Position numbers and translations under genes: made by a program. A stretch of 64,000 nucleotides of DNA, taken from NCBI GenBank assembly GCA_019421345.1, contig JAHZFL010000007.1, positions 42,285 to 106,284 on the forward strand. The letters run 5' to 3'. A model generated the notes under the pieces. That model was not told the DNA's origin and did not search any database. It worked only from the letters and a program-made list of their open reading frames with translations. Origin of the DNA: Roseburia sp. (GTDB lineage: Bacteria > Bacillota > Clostridia > Lachnospirales > Lachnospiraceae). Positions 1 to 10,775 of this stretch are shown here, piece by piece. Position 1 is the first letter of the stretch. Each line of letters begins with the position of its first letter.

Positions 1-242
1 ATCAGGATGTTTTTTGGGCAGTGCAAAAGCAAGCTTGCCACAATGCCCTCGATCTGTTCCTTTGTCTTGGAAGCGCCGTAAATAACCTCCGGTACGCCCT
101 GTCTGACCTCACGGTGATGATCCACCTTTGCGAAGCCTAAATCCTCGTAGGGCGTCAGCTTTAGGCGGGCATATCCCTCGGCGGCAGAAATTTTGCCGTC
201 CTCAATATCTGAAAGAATCTGTCGGATGTGTTCATTTTCCAT
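1..242 (-). CDS. larB: LarB, nickel-pincer cofactor biosynthesis protein (5' part)
   Basis: This is the first 80 codons of a gene that runs off the left edge. The visible protein begins MENEHIRQILSDIEDGKIS and contains DLGFAKVDHHREVRQG followed by PEVIYGASKTKEQI, the conserved N-terminal signature of LarB. In the family LarB carboxylates and hydrolyses nicotinic acid adenine dinucleotide in the first step of making the nickel-pincer nucleotide cofactor of lactate racemase (LarA); the C-terminal PurE-like catalytic domain lies outside the window. The ATG at 242 has an AAGAAAGG-type ribosome site about ten bases upstream and a good promoter behind it. A LarA-family protein is encoded at 20268-21758, so cofactor synthesis makes sense in this genome, although the two genes are not adjacent. 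The family call is firm; the gene is cut by the window, not visibly broken. Confidence 0.88.
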   Translation of the reverse strand, partial: MENEHIRQILSDIEDGKISAAEGYARLKLTPYEDLGFAKVDHHREVRQGVPEVIYGASKTKEQIEGIVASLLLHCPKNIL

Positions 243-276
243 AGTATGTATGCCTTTCTTTTGCTTAGATAAATGT

Positions 277-305
277 ATTATACATAGCGTGAGACAGGAA
301 TGCAA
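277..305 (-). promoter_or_regulatory. Promoter of larB
   Basis: On the minus strand a -35 TTGCAT (300-305) and a perfect -10 TATAAT (277-282) are separated by 17 bases. The site lies 35 bases upstream of the larB ATG. This is sigma-A-type by sequence only. Confidence 0.6.
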
Positions 306-342
306 GAGAGGGAGGCTTTGGAAAAATAACGTCGGTTATGTA

Positions 343-371
343 TTGACAAGCGTTACGTTTATGCATAGAGT
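343..371 (+). promoter_or_regulatory. Possible sigma-A promoter in front of the alpha-galactosidase relic
   Basis: A consensus -35 TTGACA (343-348) lies 17 bases from TAGAGT (366-371). It faces the degraded alpha-galactosidase remnant and may be a leftover of a former gene or operon start. No intact gene follows on this strand. Confidence 0.35.
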
Positions 372-388
372 AGAAAACAGATGATCTC

Positions 389-646
389 GGTATTCTTTGT
401 TATTTTCCGCAGATATGGGCAATCGACGATACGGATGCCGTCTGGCGTGCGGAGATTCAGAATGGTTACAGCTACGGGTATCCCATGTCGGTCGTGAGCG
501 CGCATGTTTCCGTCTGTCCAAACCATCAGAACCTGCGGAGCACACTGTTGGAAACGACATTCCCCATAGCGGCGTTTGGGGTTTGCAGCTATGAGTACAA
601 TCTTTGTGAGACGAGCGAGGAAGAATTTGCGGCTGTATTTCATGGA
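389..646 (+). pseudogene. Relic of a GH36 alpha-galactosidase
   Basis: One plus-strand frame reads without a stop as QIWAIDDTDAVWRAEIQNG, then YPMSVVSAHVSVCPNHQN, and later SEEEFAAV. This matches the C-terminal half of the catalytic domain of family 36 alpha-galactosidases, which carries W-x-S-D-[DN]-[ST]-D-A, the Y-P ... HVS..PNHQ stretch, and the FGYELDL...SEEE segment. In that family the Asp of the first motif is the acid/base. Only about 80 codons survive. There is no start codon with a ribosome site, the N-terminal 500 or so residues are missing, and after about 646 the similarity ends and the polymerase gene follows on the other strand. I see a deletion remnant and not a functional gene. 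The unusual FGVCSYEYNL in place of FGYEL suggests further decay or a divergent subfamily. Confidence 0.6.
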
Positions 647-667
647 AAAAACAGAGACAGGCGGGGC

Positions 668-1924
668 TTAAGGCTTGTTCCGCTTTGCTCTGCTCATGCC
701 TCCTGTCATATGAGAAATCTCCCTGCTGCCGGAGGGTTGCTCGATAAAGCAGGCGCGTTTGACGGAATCCTCCCCATAGCGGCAGCGGATCTGATCGACG
801 GCAGAATTTAATCGGGAAAGCTTTTCGTTGCGTGAACTCTCAAATAAGTCATATTGTTCATATTGCTCTAAGGTTGCGCGGCTGGTATAGACGCCGAGCA
901 GCCGGATCGGCGTGCCGTCCCATGCGGCCTGAAACAGCTCGCAGACACATGTGTAGATACGTTCTGTGATATTTGTGGAGGAAGCAAGCGTAACCTGACG
1001 GGAGGTGCTGTGAAATTCACAGTCCGTGATCTGCACCTGCACAACACTGATATAGGCGCCGGCGGCGCGAAGCCTTGCGCCGACGGTTTCACACAATGAG
1101 AGGAGGACGCGCTTTGCGGTCGCCTCGTCGGTGACATCAAACGGTATGGTCATGGAATTGCCGTAGCCCTTGTTGGCGGGCTCACTGTGTGTTAAGGGGG
1201 CTGCTTCGATTCCGTTGGCATAATGCCAGAGCGTGTCTCCATGCGCCTTTAAGGCAGAGACGATGCGGGAGCGGTCGGATGCCGCAAGCTCCCCGATCGT
1301 TGTGATGCCAAGGCTGCGCAGACGCTTGGCAGAGGAGCGTCCGACAAAGAACAGCTCCTCAATGGGAAGCGGCCAGAACTTTTGGGGAAGCTCGCTCAAA
1401 AAAAGCGTATGCACACGGTCGGGTTTTTCAAAATCAGAAGCCATTTTGGCAAGCAGACGGTTGCAAGATACGCCGATATTGACCGTGAAACCTAGCTCCT
1501 CAAAAATGATGCTTTTTAATTTGTGGGCGAATGCGACGGGATCACCGTAAAGAAGCCTTGTTCCTGTCATATCACAAAACGCTTCGTCAATGCTGTAGGC
1601 CTCCACGGAGGGCGCGTATCTGCGCAGCAATTCTAAAAAACGTGCGGAGCGCTCTACATAGAGATCAAAATGAGGCGGGTATATTTTTAACGTCGGGCAT
1701 TTGCGCCGCGCCGCGGCAAGCGGTTCTCCGGTGCGTATACCATAGCGCTTGGCGGCGGGAGATTTTGCAAGAACAATGCCGCGCCGAAGCTGCTCATCCC
1801 CTCCGATGACTGCGGGAAATGTGCGGATATCAGGAGCGGTCGGGTCCTGCTCAAGTCTCCAGACGGCGTCCCAGCTTAAAAAGGCAGAATTGACGTCAAT
1901 ATGATAGATCACGGTTTCCGGCAT
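668..1924 (-). CDS. dinB: Y-family DNA polymerase (DNA polymerase IV)
   Basis: A 418-residue translesion polymerase. The fold order is visible: an N-terminal palm motif YHIDVNSAFLSWDAV with the metal-binding Asp at residue 10, the second catalytic motif SIDEAFCDMTG near residue 115, a helix-hairpin-helix region (LRSLGITTIGELAA), and a C-terminal little-finger domain. The family inserts bases opposite damaged DNA with low fidelity. The start at 1924 is chosen because GGAGG sits seven bases upstream and the protein then opens at the conserved palm strand; a longer reading frame to 2017 has no ribosome site. VNSAF in place of the DMDAFFA seen in E. coli is common among Firmicute members. It is transcribed alone, convergent with the alpha-galactosidase relic. 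Confidence 0.9.
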   Translation of the reverse strand: MPETVIYHIDVNSAFLSWDAVWRLEQDPTAPDIRTFPAVIGGDEQLRRGIVLAKSPAAKRYGIRTGEPLAAARRKCPTLKIYPPHFDLYVERSARFLELLRRYAPSVEAYSIDEAFCDMTGTRLLYGDPVAFAHKLKSIIFEELGFTVNIGVSCNRLLAKMASDFEKPDRVHTLFLSELPQKFWPLPIEELFFVGRSSAKRLRSLGITTIGELAASDRSRIVSALKAHGDTLWHYANGIEAAPLTHSEPANKGYGNSMTIPFDVTDEATAKRVLLSLCETVGARLRAAGAYISVVQVQITDCEFHSTSRQVTLASSTNITERIYTCVCELFQAAWDGTPIRLLGVYTSRATLEQYEQYDLFESSRNEKLSRLNSAVDQIRCRYGEDSVKRACFIEQPSGSREISHMTGGMSRAKRNKP

Positions 1925-1973
1925 GGGGTTGCCTCCTTGTATCAAAAGATGTCTGTCGATCGTGTATAGAATG

Positions 1974-2002
1974 ATTATAGCAGGGAATCGGAAGAATGTA
2001 AA
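1974..2002 (-). promoter_or_regulatory. Promoter of dinB
   Basis: Minus-strand -35 TTTACA (1997-2002) and -10 TATAAT (1974-1979) with a 17-base spacer, about 50 bases upstream of the dinB start. No LexA-type CGAACnnnnGTTCG box was recognised nearby. Confidence 0.55.
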
Positions 2003-2121
2003 TAAAAAATCGAACAAATATTCGAGTTTTGATGAGGGATTGCAAATTCAAACCGCAGAGCCGTATCCGAAATCAGGATAGCGATTCTCTGCGCGAAAAC
2101 GATTCGGAATGGAGGAGAAAT

Positions 2122-3261
2122 ATGAGACTTCGTATCTATGTCATGACGCATAAAAAATTTGAGCTCCCAAAGGATGATCTGTACCGGCCGCTTCATGTCG
2201 GGCGTGCGGGAAGCGGGGATCTTGGCTACCCCGGAGATGACACGGGGGAAAATATTTCTGCGTTAAACTGCTATTACAGCGAGCTTACAGGGCTTTACTG
2301 GGTATGGAAAAATTGTCAGGATCAAGACGCCGTTGGTACCTGCCATTACAGACGCTACCTGATCAATGAGCGTGAGCAGATTTTTACAAAAGCGGAATAT
2401 GAAAAACTTTTAGGGGAGTATGATCTGATCACGACGAAGCGTGTCAAACTGAATCATTCATATTTTGACGGCTTTTCGGCAAATCACAATCAAAAAGCGC
2501 TCGTTGCGGCAGGGGAAGCGATTCGGGAGCTCTATCCGGAATATTATGAGACGTTTGTCCGTCTGGTCAACGGTACGGAAACTTATTTTGGAAATATGCT
2601 CGTTGCGCGAAAGGATCTTTATAACGCTTACTGTCAGTGGCTGTTTTCTATATTTGCACTTGTCTCAGAGCGCATTGAATTGGAGACCGGCGAGGACGCC
2701 TACCATAAGCGGGTTTTTGGCTTTATCTCAGAGTTTTTGCTGCTTGTATGGGTGACAAAGCAGGGGCTGCGCGTGAAGGAATGTAAGGTTGGAATGCTTG
2801 GGGAGAAGGCGGAGACACGCGAATTAAAGGAGCGTCTGGCAGAATATTTCCTGCGCAGGGATATTGACGGCGCGAAGAACTATTTTCTGAAGCGGAAGGA
2901 GGAGCGGCCGGATGTGCTGATGGAGGCGTCCGATGTTACGGGAGAGCTGCGGCTTAGTATGCAGGTGATCGCAACGGCGGGGCTGGAGCGGGCGGCGTAC
3001 GGCAGCAGCATTTTAGAGAGGGAAAACCGTTTTTCGGAGCTGATGCGGATTTTTGAGGGAATTAACCGGGCGGTATATCAGACGCGGATCGGCTGTCTGC
3101 GGGAAGAAGATATTGAATTTCTAAAGAAGCATCAGATTTCCAAGACAGCGCTTGGCGTGGCGGTACAGCTTCCGGGAGATAAAAAAGAGGAGACAAAGCG
3201 TGTGCTGGAAGAAATTTTTAAGCACATGGAGGAAGAAGAAACACATTTTTCTATAATATAA
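2122..3261 (+). CDS. DUF4422 glycosyltransferase
   Basis: A 379-residue protein whose first 260 residues form a DUF4422 domain. It shows the N-terminal strand IYVMTHKKFELP, the segment ALNCYYSELTGLYWVWKN, the signature GTCHYRRYL, and a central NMLVARKDLYNAYCQWLF region. DUF4422 proteins act as glycosyltransferases in capsule, polysaccharide or glycoprotein assembly; donor and acceptor cannot be read from sequence. The last 110 residues are an additional charged helical region that I do not recognise. The ATG at 2122 follows GGAGGAG by five bases, whereas the frame opens 31 codons earlier without a ribosome site. The gene is monocistronic between dinB (opposite strand) and tRNA-Arg. There is no signal peptide, so it is cytoplasmic. 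Confidence 0.78.
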   Translation: MRLRIYVMTHKKFELPKDDLYRPLHVGRAGSGDLGYPGDDTGENISALNCYYSELTGLYWVWKNCQDQDAVGTCHYRRYLINEREQIFTKAEYEKLLGEYDLITTKRVKLNHSYFDGFSANHNQKALVAAGEAIRELYPEYYETFVRLVNGTETYFGNMLVARKDLYNAYCQWLFSIFALVSERIELETGEDAYHKRVFGFISEFLLLVWVTKQGLRVKECKVGMLGEKAETRELKERLAEYFLRRDIDGAKNYFLKRKEERPDVLMEASDVTGELRLSMQVIATAGLERAAYGSSILERENRFSELMRIFEGINRAVYQTRIGCLREEDIEFLKKHQISKTALGVAVQLPGDKKEETKRVLEEIFKHMEEEETHFSII

Positions 3262-3283
3262 TTATTAATTTTTATAGAATGTC

Positions 3284-3312
3284 TTGAAAAAAATAAAAAT
3301 TTCTGTTACCAT
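3284..3312 (+). promoter_or_regulatory. Promoter of tRNA-Arg
   Basis: TTGAAA (3284-3289) and TACCAT (3307-3312) with a 17-base spacer, in A/T-rich sequence 42 bases before the tRNA. Confidence 0.45.
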
Positions 3313-3353
3313 AAACGAGTTGTTTCTTGTAAATAAAATTTCAGGAGCAGCTT

Positions 3354-3425
3354 GCAACCGTAGTCTAATGGATAGAACACCGGACTCCGACTCCGGCAAT
3401 GCGGGTTCGATTCCCGCCGGGTGCA
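3354..3425 (+). tRNA. tRNA-Arg (anticodon CCG)
   Basis: The cloverleaf folds with anticodon arm CCGGA-CTCCGAC-TCCGG (anticodon CCG, codon CGG) and T arm GCGGG-TTCGATT-CCCGC. The acceptor strands GCAACCG and CGGGTGC pair except at 4-69, where A faces G. The discriminator is A at 3425, and CCA is not encoded. Confidence 0.93.
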
Positions 3426-3437
3426 TTGTTAAGAGAT

Positions 3438-3470
3438 ACAGCAGGAGGAGACGCCTGCTGTTTAGTTTCG
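3438..3470 (+). terminator. Terminator after tRNA-Arg
   Basis: An eight-base stem ACAGCAGG / CCTGCTGT (3438-3445, 3454-3461) is followed by TTAGTTTCG. The T tract is short, so efficiency may be modest. Confidence 0.5.
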
Positions 3471-3576
3471 GAAAAGATAAGTAGTCAGAGGCGCGTGTGT
3501 TTTGTCTGTTGGTGACATGGGAAGCACACAGAGCGTGAGGATCGTTGTTTGTCGGAAAGGTACGGTGGATAAGAAT

Positions 3577-4872
3577 ATGGAAAATTCTAAGTTAAATGAT
3601 AGATTAAAAAAACAAAAAAACGATAAGATTCTTCAGTTTATTAAGGAGAATCTCCGTTATTTTGCGGCAGGTGCATTATTTGTCGTAATGGTTACGGTGC
3701 TTGCAATGTGTGCGAGGCCGCAGGAGGGTAAGATGCCGAAGGGAGACGTGCCGGCCGCTGCACAGGAGTATGAGGTGGACGCACATGCCGAGGTGAATAC
3801 GCTTATCCAGCAGTATTATACCGCCTATGCCGCAGGGGATGTGGCGACGCTTAGTACGCTTGCAACTCCGGTTTCCGCGAATGAGCAGAGCTATATTTCA
3901 ATGTTCAGCCAGTATGTGGATGAATACCAGAATATCAAGTGCTATACAAAGCCGGGCCTGGACGAGAAGTCCTATCTGGTTTCCGTGTCAATGGAGATTA
4001 AATTTACCGGAGTCGATACGCTTGCGCCGGGACTTGATTTCTTTTATGTGAGAACGAATGAGAGCGGAGCGCTCTATATTGATAATCTGTACTGTCAGTA
4101 TAATCTGGCGAATCAGGAAAATGCGCTTGATACCAGCGTGCAGAATCTGATCGGTGAATTTGAGGGTCAGGAGGATGTGATCGCACTGCAGAGCGAGGTG
4201 CAGACGAGGTTTGATGAAGCGGTAGCTGCGGATGCGAATCTTTCTGCAATGATAACGACTACGATCCCGGATGCGATCAATGGCTGGGTGACACAGCTTG
4301 CACAGGCACAGCCGCAGCCGCAAGAGCCGGCGCCTGAGCAGCCGCAGGAGCAGCCACCGCAGGAACCGGTACCGGAGCAGCCGCCCGCTACGGAAGCACC
4401 GCAGGAGCCGGCGCCTGAGCAGCCGCAGGAGCAGCCACCGCAGGAAATGCTTTATGCAGTAGATACCGTCAATGTAAGAGCAACGGCAGATACGGCTTCT
4501 GAGAAGATCGGAAGTCTGGAAAAGGGAGTTGCGATTGCAAGAACTGCCGTCGAGGGCGAGTGGAGCAAGGTGAATTACGGAGGCTATGAGGGCTACATAA
4601 AGAGCGAATATCTGTCAGCAGAGCCGCCTGCAGCCGATGCGGCGGCAGACGCAGGGCAGCCGGCAGATGCAGGCGCAGCACTTTCTGAGGGGACTGAGGT
4701 TCAGCTTAAGGATACGGTAAATATCCGTGCAAGCATGAGTGAGGATTCCGAGCGTATCGGAACGGCATATTCCGGTGAGAAGGTAACCGTTATCATGAGC
4801 TATGCAGAGGGCTGGACAAAGGTTACATGGAATAATAAGACAGGCTATATCAAATCATCATTATTACAGTAG
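3577..4872 (+). CDS. Membrane-anchored protein with two bacterial SH3 domains
   Basis: A 431-residue protein of unknown specific role. It has a short basic cytoplasmic start, a transmembrane segment (about residues 34-53, YFAAGALFVVMVTVLAMCA), and an extracellular region of about 170 residues that looks like an NTF2-like fold (LIQQYYTAYAAGDVATLSTL). A Pro/Gln/Glu-rich linker follows at residues 248-292, then two SH3b domains (about 292-345, with the motif VNVRATADTASEKIGSL, and about 375-431, with VNIRASMSEDSERIGTA). SH3b domains bind cell-wall peptide or carbohydrate, so an envelope-associated job is likely. The start at 3577 follows GGTGG by eight bases; the frame could open 25 codons earlier but without a ribosome site. 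The gene stands alone, with a strong terminator after it. Confidence 0.75.
   Translation: MENSKLNDRLKKQKNDKILQFIKENLRYFAAGALFVVMVTVLAMCARPQEGKMPKGDVPAAAQEYEVDAHAEVNTLIQQYYTAYAAGDVATLSTLATPVSANEQSYISMFSQYVDEYQNIKCYTKPGLDEKSYLVSVSMEIKFTGVDTLAPGLDFFYVRTNESGALYIDNLYCQYNLANQENALDTSVQNLIGEFEGQEDVIALQSEVQTRFDEAVAADANLSAMITTTIPDAINGWVTQLAQAQPQPQEPAPEQPQEQPPQEPVPEQPPATEAPQEPAPEQPQEQPPQEMLYAVDTVNVRATADTASEKIGSLEKGVAIARTAVEGEWSKVNYGGYEGYIKSEYLSAEPPAADAAADAGQPADAGAALSEGTEVQLKDTVNIRASMSEDSERIGTAYSGEKVTVIMSYAEGWTKVTWNNKTGYIKSSLLQ
4324..4446 (+). repeat. Two exact 42-bp direct repeats in the Pro/Gln linker
   Basis: Positions 4324-4365 and 4405-4446 are identical and start 81 bp apart. They encode the repeated EPAPEQPQEQPPQE linker of the SH3 protein, so linker length may vary between strains through slippage or recombination. 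Confidence 0.9.
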
Positions 4873-4876
4873 GAGT

Positions 4877-4912
4877 AAACGGAGACTTTTCGAGGCGAAG
4901 TCTCCGTTTTTT
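4877..4912 (+). terminator. Rho-independent terminator
   Basis: A stem of about 11 bp (AACGGAGACTT / AAGTCTCCGTT) is followed by TTTTTT. It separates the SH3 protein gene from rluF. Confidence 0.85.
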
Positions 4913-4925
4913 CACAGGAGCGTAC

Positions 4926-7678
<2,753 letters not shown>

Positions 7679-7691
7679 AGAGGAATCGGAT

Positions 7692-8612
7692 ATGCCAATC
7701 AAAACACAGAGTGATCTGCCGGCAAAAGAAATATTGGAGAAGGAAAATATATTTGTTATGGATGAGAAGCGAGCGGTGCATCAGGATATACGAGCGATCG
7801 AGATCGGGATCTTAAATCTGATGCCGTTAAAGGAGGAGACGGAGCTGCAGCTTCTGCGCTCCTTATCGAACACGCCGCTGCAGGTAGACGTGACTTTTAT
7901 CACAGTCTCTACACATGAATTTAAGAATGCCTCTATGAGCCATTTGAAGAAGTTTTATGAAACCTTTTCGGATATCAAGCACCGTTTTTTTGACGGATTG
8001 ATCATTACGGGTGCGCCGATCGAGCAGATGGAATATGAGGATGTGGATTATTGGGGAGAGATTTGTGAGATTTTTGAATGGACAAAAACGCATGTCACGT
8101 CTACGCTGCATCTTTGCTGGGGAGCACAGGCAGGGCTTTACTATCATTACGGTTTGAAAAAGCATCTGCTGCCAAAGAAAATGTTTGGCGTGTACGAGCA
8201 TCGTGTGATGAACCGAAAGGTGCCGTTAGTGCGCGGATTTGACGATTGCTTTATGGCGCCGCATTCGAGACATACCGAGGTGCGCGCAGAGGATATACGA
8301 AGGGTACGGGAACTGACGATTCTGGCAGAGTCTTGCGACGCGGGCGTATTTTTGGCGGTTGCCGACGAGGGGAGGAAAATCTTTGTGATGGGTCATCCCG
8401 AATATGACCGCATGACACTGGATAAGGAGTATAAGCGCGACAAGAATAAGGGGATTTCGATCGCGCTTCCCGTCAATTATTATCCAAATGATGACGATAC
8501 GGCAAAGCCGAAGCTTCAGTGGCGTTCTCACGGCAATATTTTGTACAGCAACTGGCTGAATTATTATGTATATCAGGTGACACCTTATGATTTGGCGGGA
8601 ACACCGTTTTAA
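7692..8612 (+). CDS. metA: Homoserine O-acyltransferase MetA (acetyl-CoA type predicted)
   Basis: A 306-residue enzyme that activates homoserine for methionine synthesis. The acyl-enzyme cysteine is C142 in LHLCWGAQAGLY, and the HPEYD motif near residue 235 supplies the His and Glu of the triad. In the MetA family residue 111 is known to influence the donor: Gly in succinyl-CoA users such as E. coli, Glu in acetyl-CoA users of Bacillus type. Here GAPIEQMEYEDVDYW places Glu at position 111, so O-acetylhomoserine is the likely product despite the usual name homoserine O-succinyltransferase. The gene lies 13 bases downstream of ligA with GAGAGGAATCGG before the ATG, and a terminator follows. No S-box or T-box leader is visible, as expected inside an operon. 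Confidence 0.93.
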   Translation: MPIKTQSDLPAKEILEKENIFVMDEKRAVHQDIRAIEIGILNLMPLKEETELQLLRSLSNTPLQVDVTFITVSTHEFKNASMSHLKKFYETFSDIKHRFFDGLIITGAPIEQMEYEDVDYWGEICEIFEWTKTHVTSTLHLCWGAQAGLYYHYGLKKHLLPKKMFGVYEHRVMNRKVPLVRGFDDCFMAPHSRHTEVRAEDIRRVRELTILAESCDAGVFLAVADEGRKIFVMGHPEYDRMTLDKEYKRDKNKGISIALPVNYYPNDDDTAKPKLQWRSHGNILYSNWLNYYVYQVTPYDLAGTPF

Positions 8613-8668
8613 TGGAGGTGCTTAGAAGCCTTGTCGGACATCAGGCTGTCTGTGGAAACGACATTGTG

Positions 8669-8708
8669 AGGGTATATTGTAAACGGCAATATACCCTTAA
8701 ATTTTTTA
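8669..8708 (+). terminator. Terminator of the rluF-ligA-metA run
   Basis: An 11-bp perfect stem (AGGGTATATTG / CAATATACCCT) is followed by TAAATTTTTTAC. Confidence 0.8.
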
Positions 8709-8844
8709 CATAAATTACGGTAGATAAGCGAAAAATTGACGCGTAAAAAATACTTGCGGGGCGCATACTTCCATGCAATTTGGACTTGCTAGCCATCTGA
8801 GGTAAGAAAAAGCATAATAGATACCGGAAGGAGGAACACATAAC

Positions 8845-9570
8845 ATGAGATTAGGACAGACAATTACAGAAATACGAAAAGAAAGAAAAATGACACAAGA
8901 AGAATTTGCCCAAATTTTTCATGTTACAAGACAGACCGTATCAAATTGGGAGAAGGAAAAAAATTATCCGGATTTAGAAACTCTGATTTTTATGAGTGAG
9001 GAGTTTCATATCTCCCTCGATGTTATGCTAAAGGAGGATCAGAAGATGGTTAAAAAATTGAATAAGGAAATAATACTTAGTAAAAGATTTAAGAAACGTG
9101 CGATCTTGATTCTGGTTTGTACAGTGATCGTATTGGTGATTGGTGCAGCAGGCTGGGGCATCGCATGGAATCAGACAAGGAATTCGTTGGAAGCGGGGTT
9201 TCAAAATGGTGTGGAAGCGAATGGATTTCAATTTGATGAGCAGTCAGGTTACTATAAGAAAGTAATCGATGAGAAATCTTATTACGCGCTGCCGAATCAG
9301 TCCATGCCGGGGTATTTTGATTTTGTACTTCATTTTTATAATTCCGTATTAGATTATTATACAGCGGAGAATGGGATGAATATCCAGATACGGTGGAGCG
9401 GCAGAGATCAGGAAGGAAACATGGAGCATGTGGTTTATTGTTTAGACGAATACGGAAGACATGCGTATACGCTGACGGAGGAACAAGAAAAGGAATTATG
9501 CCGGACAAATACGAATATTAGCCTCATTCTGGAACAGGGCGAGAAGATCTATGAGAGTGTATATGAATAG
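8845..9570 (+). CDS. XRE-family regulator with a membrane anchor
   Basis: A 241-residue protein. Residues 5-60 form a helix-turn-helix of the Cro/C1 type (MTQEEFAQIFHVTRQTVSNWEKE), and a transmembrane helix follows at about residues 87-110 (AILILVCTVIVLVIGAAGWGIAW). The outward part of about 130 residues has no recognisable domain and includes YYKKVIDEKSYYALPNQSMPGYF. The architecture suggests a one-component regulator that senses something at the cell surface, a common Clostridia layout, but signal and targets are unknown. AAGGAGG lies ten bases before the ATG. The gene is alone between two terminators and precedes the accessory cluster, which it could regulate; there is no direct evidence for that. 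Confidence 0.8.
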   Translation: MRLGQTITEIRKERKMTQEEFAQIFHVTRQTVSNWEKEKNYPDLETLIFMSEEFHISLDVMLKEDQKMVKKLNKEIILSKRFKKRAILILVCTVIVLVIGAAGWGIAWNQTRNSLEAGFQNGVEANGFQFDEQSGYYKKVIDEKSYYALPNQSMPGYFDFVLHFYNSVLDYYTAENGMNIQIRWSGRDQEGNMEHVVYCLDEYGRHAYTLTEEQEKELCRTNTNISLILEQGEKIYESVYE

Positions 9571-9607
9571 CGCGAGGTAGAGGGGCTATAAAACGCCCGG
9601 TTTATAG

Positions 9608-9638
9608 CAGACAGTTTTATGAAAAACTGTCTGTTTTT
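9608..9638 (+). terminator. Terminator of the XRE gene
   Basis: CAGACAGTTTT / AAAACTGTCTG stem with loop ATGA, then TTTTTTG. Confidence 0.85.
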
Positions 9639-9639
9639 T

Positions 9640-9865
9640 GTTGTTAAGACATAGGAAATTGCTCTGCAATGCTATGTCTTAACAACACACTTCGTGTGAG
9701 GATGCGCACGCGCATGAGCGGAAGTATAGCTACGCGATCATGCGCGGCGCGGCAAAAGTGTAACGGAAAACCCCGTGGGAACGCACTGCGCCGGAAGGGA
9801 AAAGCCTCCGGGGAATCGCGCTGCGGCGCAGGCTTGCCTTCTGGGGCACGCAGCAGGTGAGAATT
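9640..9865 (+). repeat. Dispersed intergenic repeat, copy A (hairpin plus GC-rich tail)
   Basis: The 425-bp gap before the transporter genes holds a perfect 14-bp inverted repeat (TTGTTAAGACATAG / CTATGTCTTAACAA, 9640-9684). Then comes a GC-rich stretch containing AGCGGAAGTATAGCTACGCG (from 9717) and GCCTCCGGGGAATCGCGCTG (from 9803). Both segments recur near 61233-61290, and the second also near 25168 and on the minus strand near 63830. No coding frame is convincing here. The rest of the gap up to 9995 holds no recognised feature. Confidence 0.6.
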
Positions 9866-9995
9866 TTTGGCGGGGAACGTGCTTGATGGGAAACTGTCTG
9901 CGGAAAGGATGAAAAAAGTTCCACCTTATAAAAAACAGGGAAGCTGTTAGAATGTAATTAACAAAGGAAAAATGAGGAAAGAAAGGGAGAGGGAA

Positions 9996-10775
9996 ATGAA
10001 AAAGAAAAGCAAAGCTGACAGGATTCCGAAATGGGCATGGCTGCTCATATCGTTTGTGACAGCGATGGTGGTATGGTATTTATTATCGCTGAACCCGCAG
10101 ACGGCACGAAGCTTTCCGAATGCGGTTAAGACGCTGCAGTCGCTGTCTGTCATGATCGAGCGCGGCGTTTTCTGGCAGGACATCGCCAGCAGTCTGATTT
10201 CCGTGACGGCAGGTTTTGCGATTGGGTTTGTATTGTCGCTGCCTGTGGCGATTCTCATGGCATGGTACGCGCCGGTGCGCAACATCATCGAGCCGTGGAT
10301 CCAATTTATCCGTAATATCCCGCCGCTGGCATATGTACCGCTTGTTGTTATCTCCGCCGGGGTCGGAAGGAAGCCGCAGATTATTGTCATTACGATCGCA
10401 ACCTTCCTGATCATGACGGTTACGATTTATCAGGGTGTCATCAATGTGGATGAGACGCTGATCAAGGCGGCAAGGGTGCTGGGGGCAACGGACAAGGACA
10501 TTTTCTTCCGGGTGATCGCACCGGCAACGCTGCCGTTTATTATCACGGCGATTCGTCTTGGAAGTTCCACGGCGCTGACGACGCTCATCGCAGCGGAGTC
10601 TACGGGAGCTGTGGCAGGACTTGGTATGAGAATCCGTTCGCTTAACAACACCTTTGAATCAGAGCCGATGCTTTTGTACATCATCATTATCGGTATCATC
10701 GGTATGCTGGTTGAGAAGCTTGTCAAATACTTAGAGAGGAGGTTCACGGGATGGCAGGAGAAACGAGAAGTGTAA
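9996..10775 (+). CDS. ABC transporter permease, nitrate/sulfonate/thiamine-precursor (SsuC/TauC) type
   Basis: A 259-residue inner-membrane permease. It has about six hydrophobic helices and the EAA loop typical of the SsuC/TauC group (INVDETLIKAARVLGATDKDIFFRVIAPATLPFI, about residues 148-180), which contacts the ATPase. The family moves sulfonates, nitrate, taurine or pyrimidine-like compounds; substrate cannot be told. A start at 9996 is chosen because AGGGAGAGGG lies just upstream; an in-frame ATG at 9972 is possible. The reading frame overlaps the ATPase start by 25 bases, showing coupling. It opens the accessory cluster that ends with the TauE-like gene at 24591. Confidence 0.85.
   Translation: MKKKSKADRIPKWAWLLISFVTAMVVWYLLSLNPQTARSFPNAVKTLQSLSVMIERGVFWQDIASSLISVTAGFAIGFVLSLPVAILMAWYAPVRNIIEPWIQFIRNIPPLAYVPLVVISAGVGRKPQIIVITIATFLIMTVTIYQGVINVDETLIKAARVLGATDKDIFFRVIAPATLPFIITAIRLGSSTALTTLIAAESTGAVAGLGMRIRSLNNTFESEPMLLYIIIIGIIGMLVEKLVKYLERRFTGWQEKREV

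Noticed and set aside
359..643. Minus-strand ORF of 94 codons
   Set aside because: It is the antisense of the alpha-galactosidase relic; no ribosome site and no recognisable protein.
8612..8668. Gap after metA as a possible small gene or leader
   Set aside because: GGAGGTG is followed by no ATG with a meaningful frame; only the terminator is supported.
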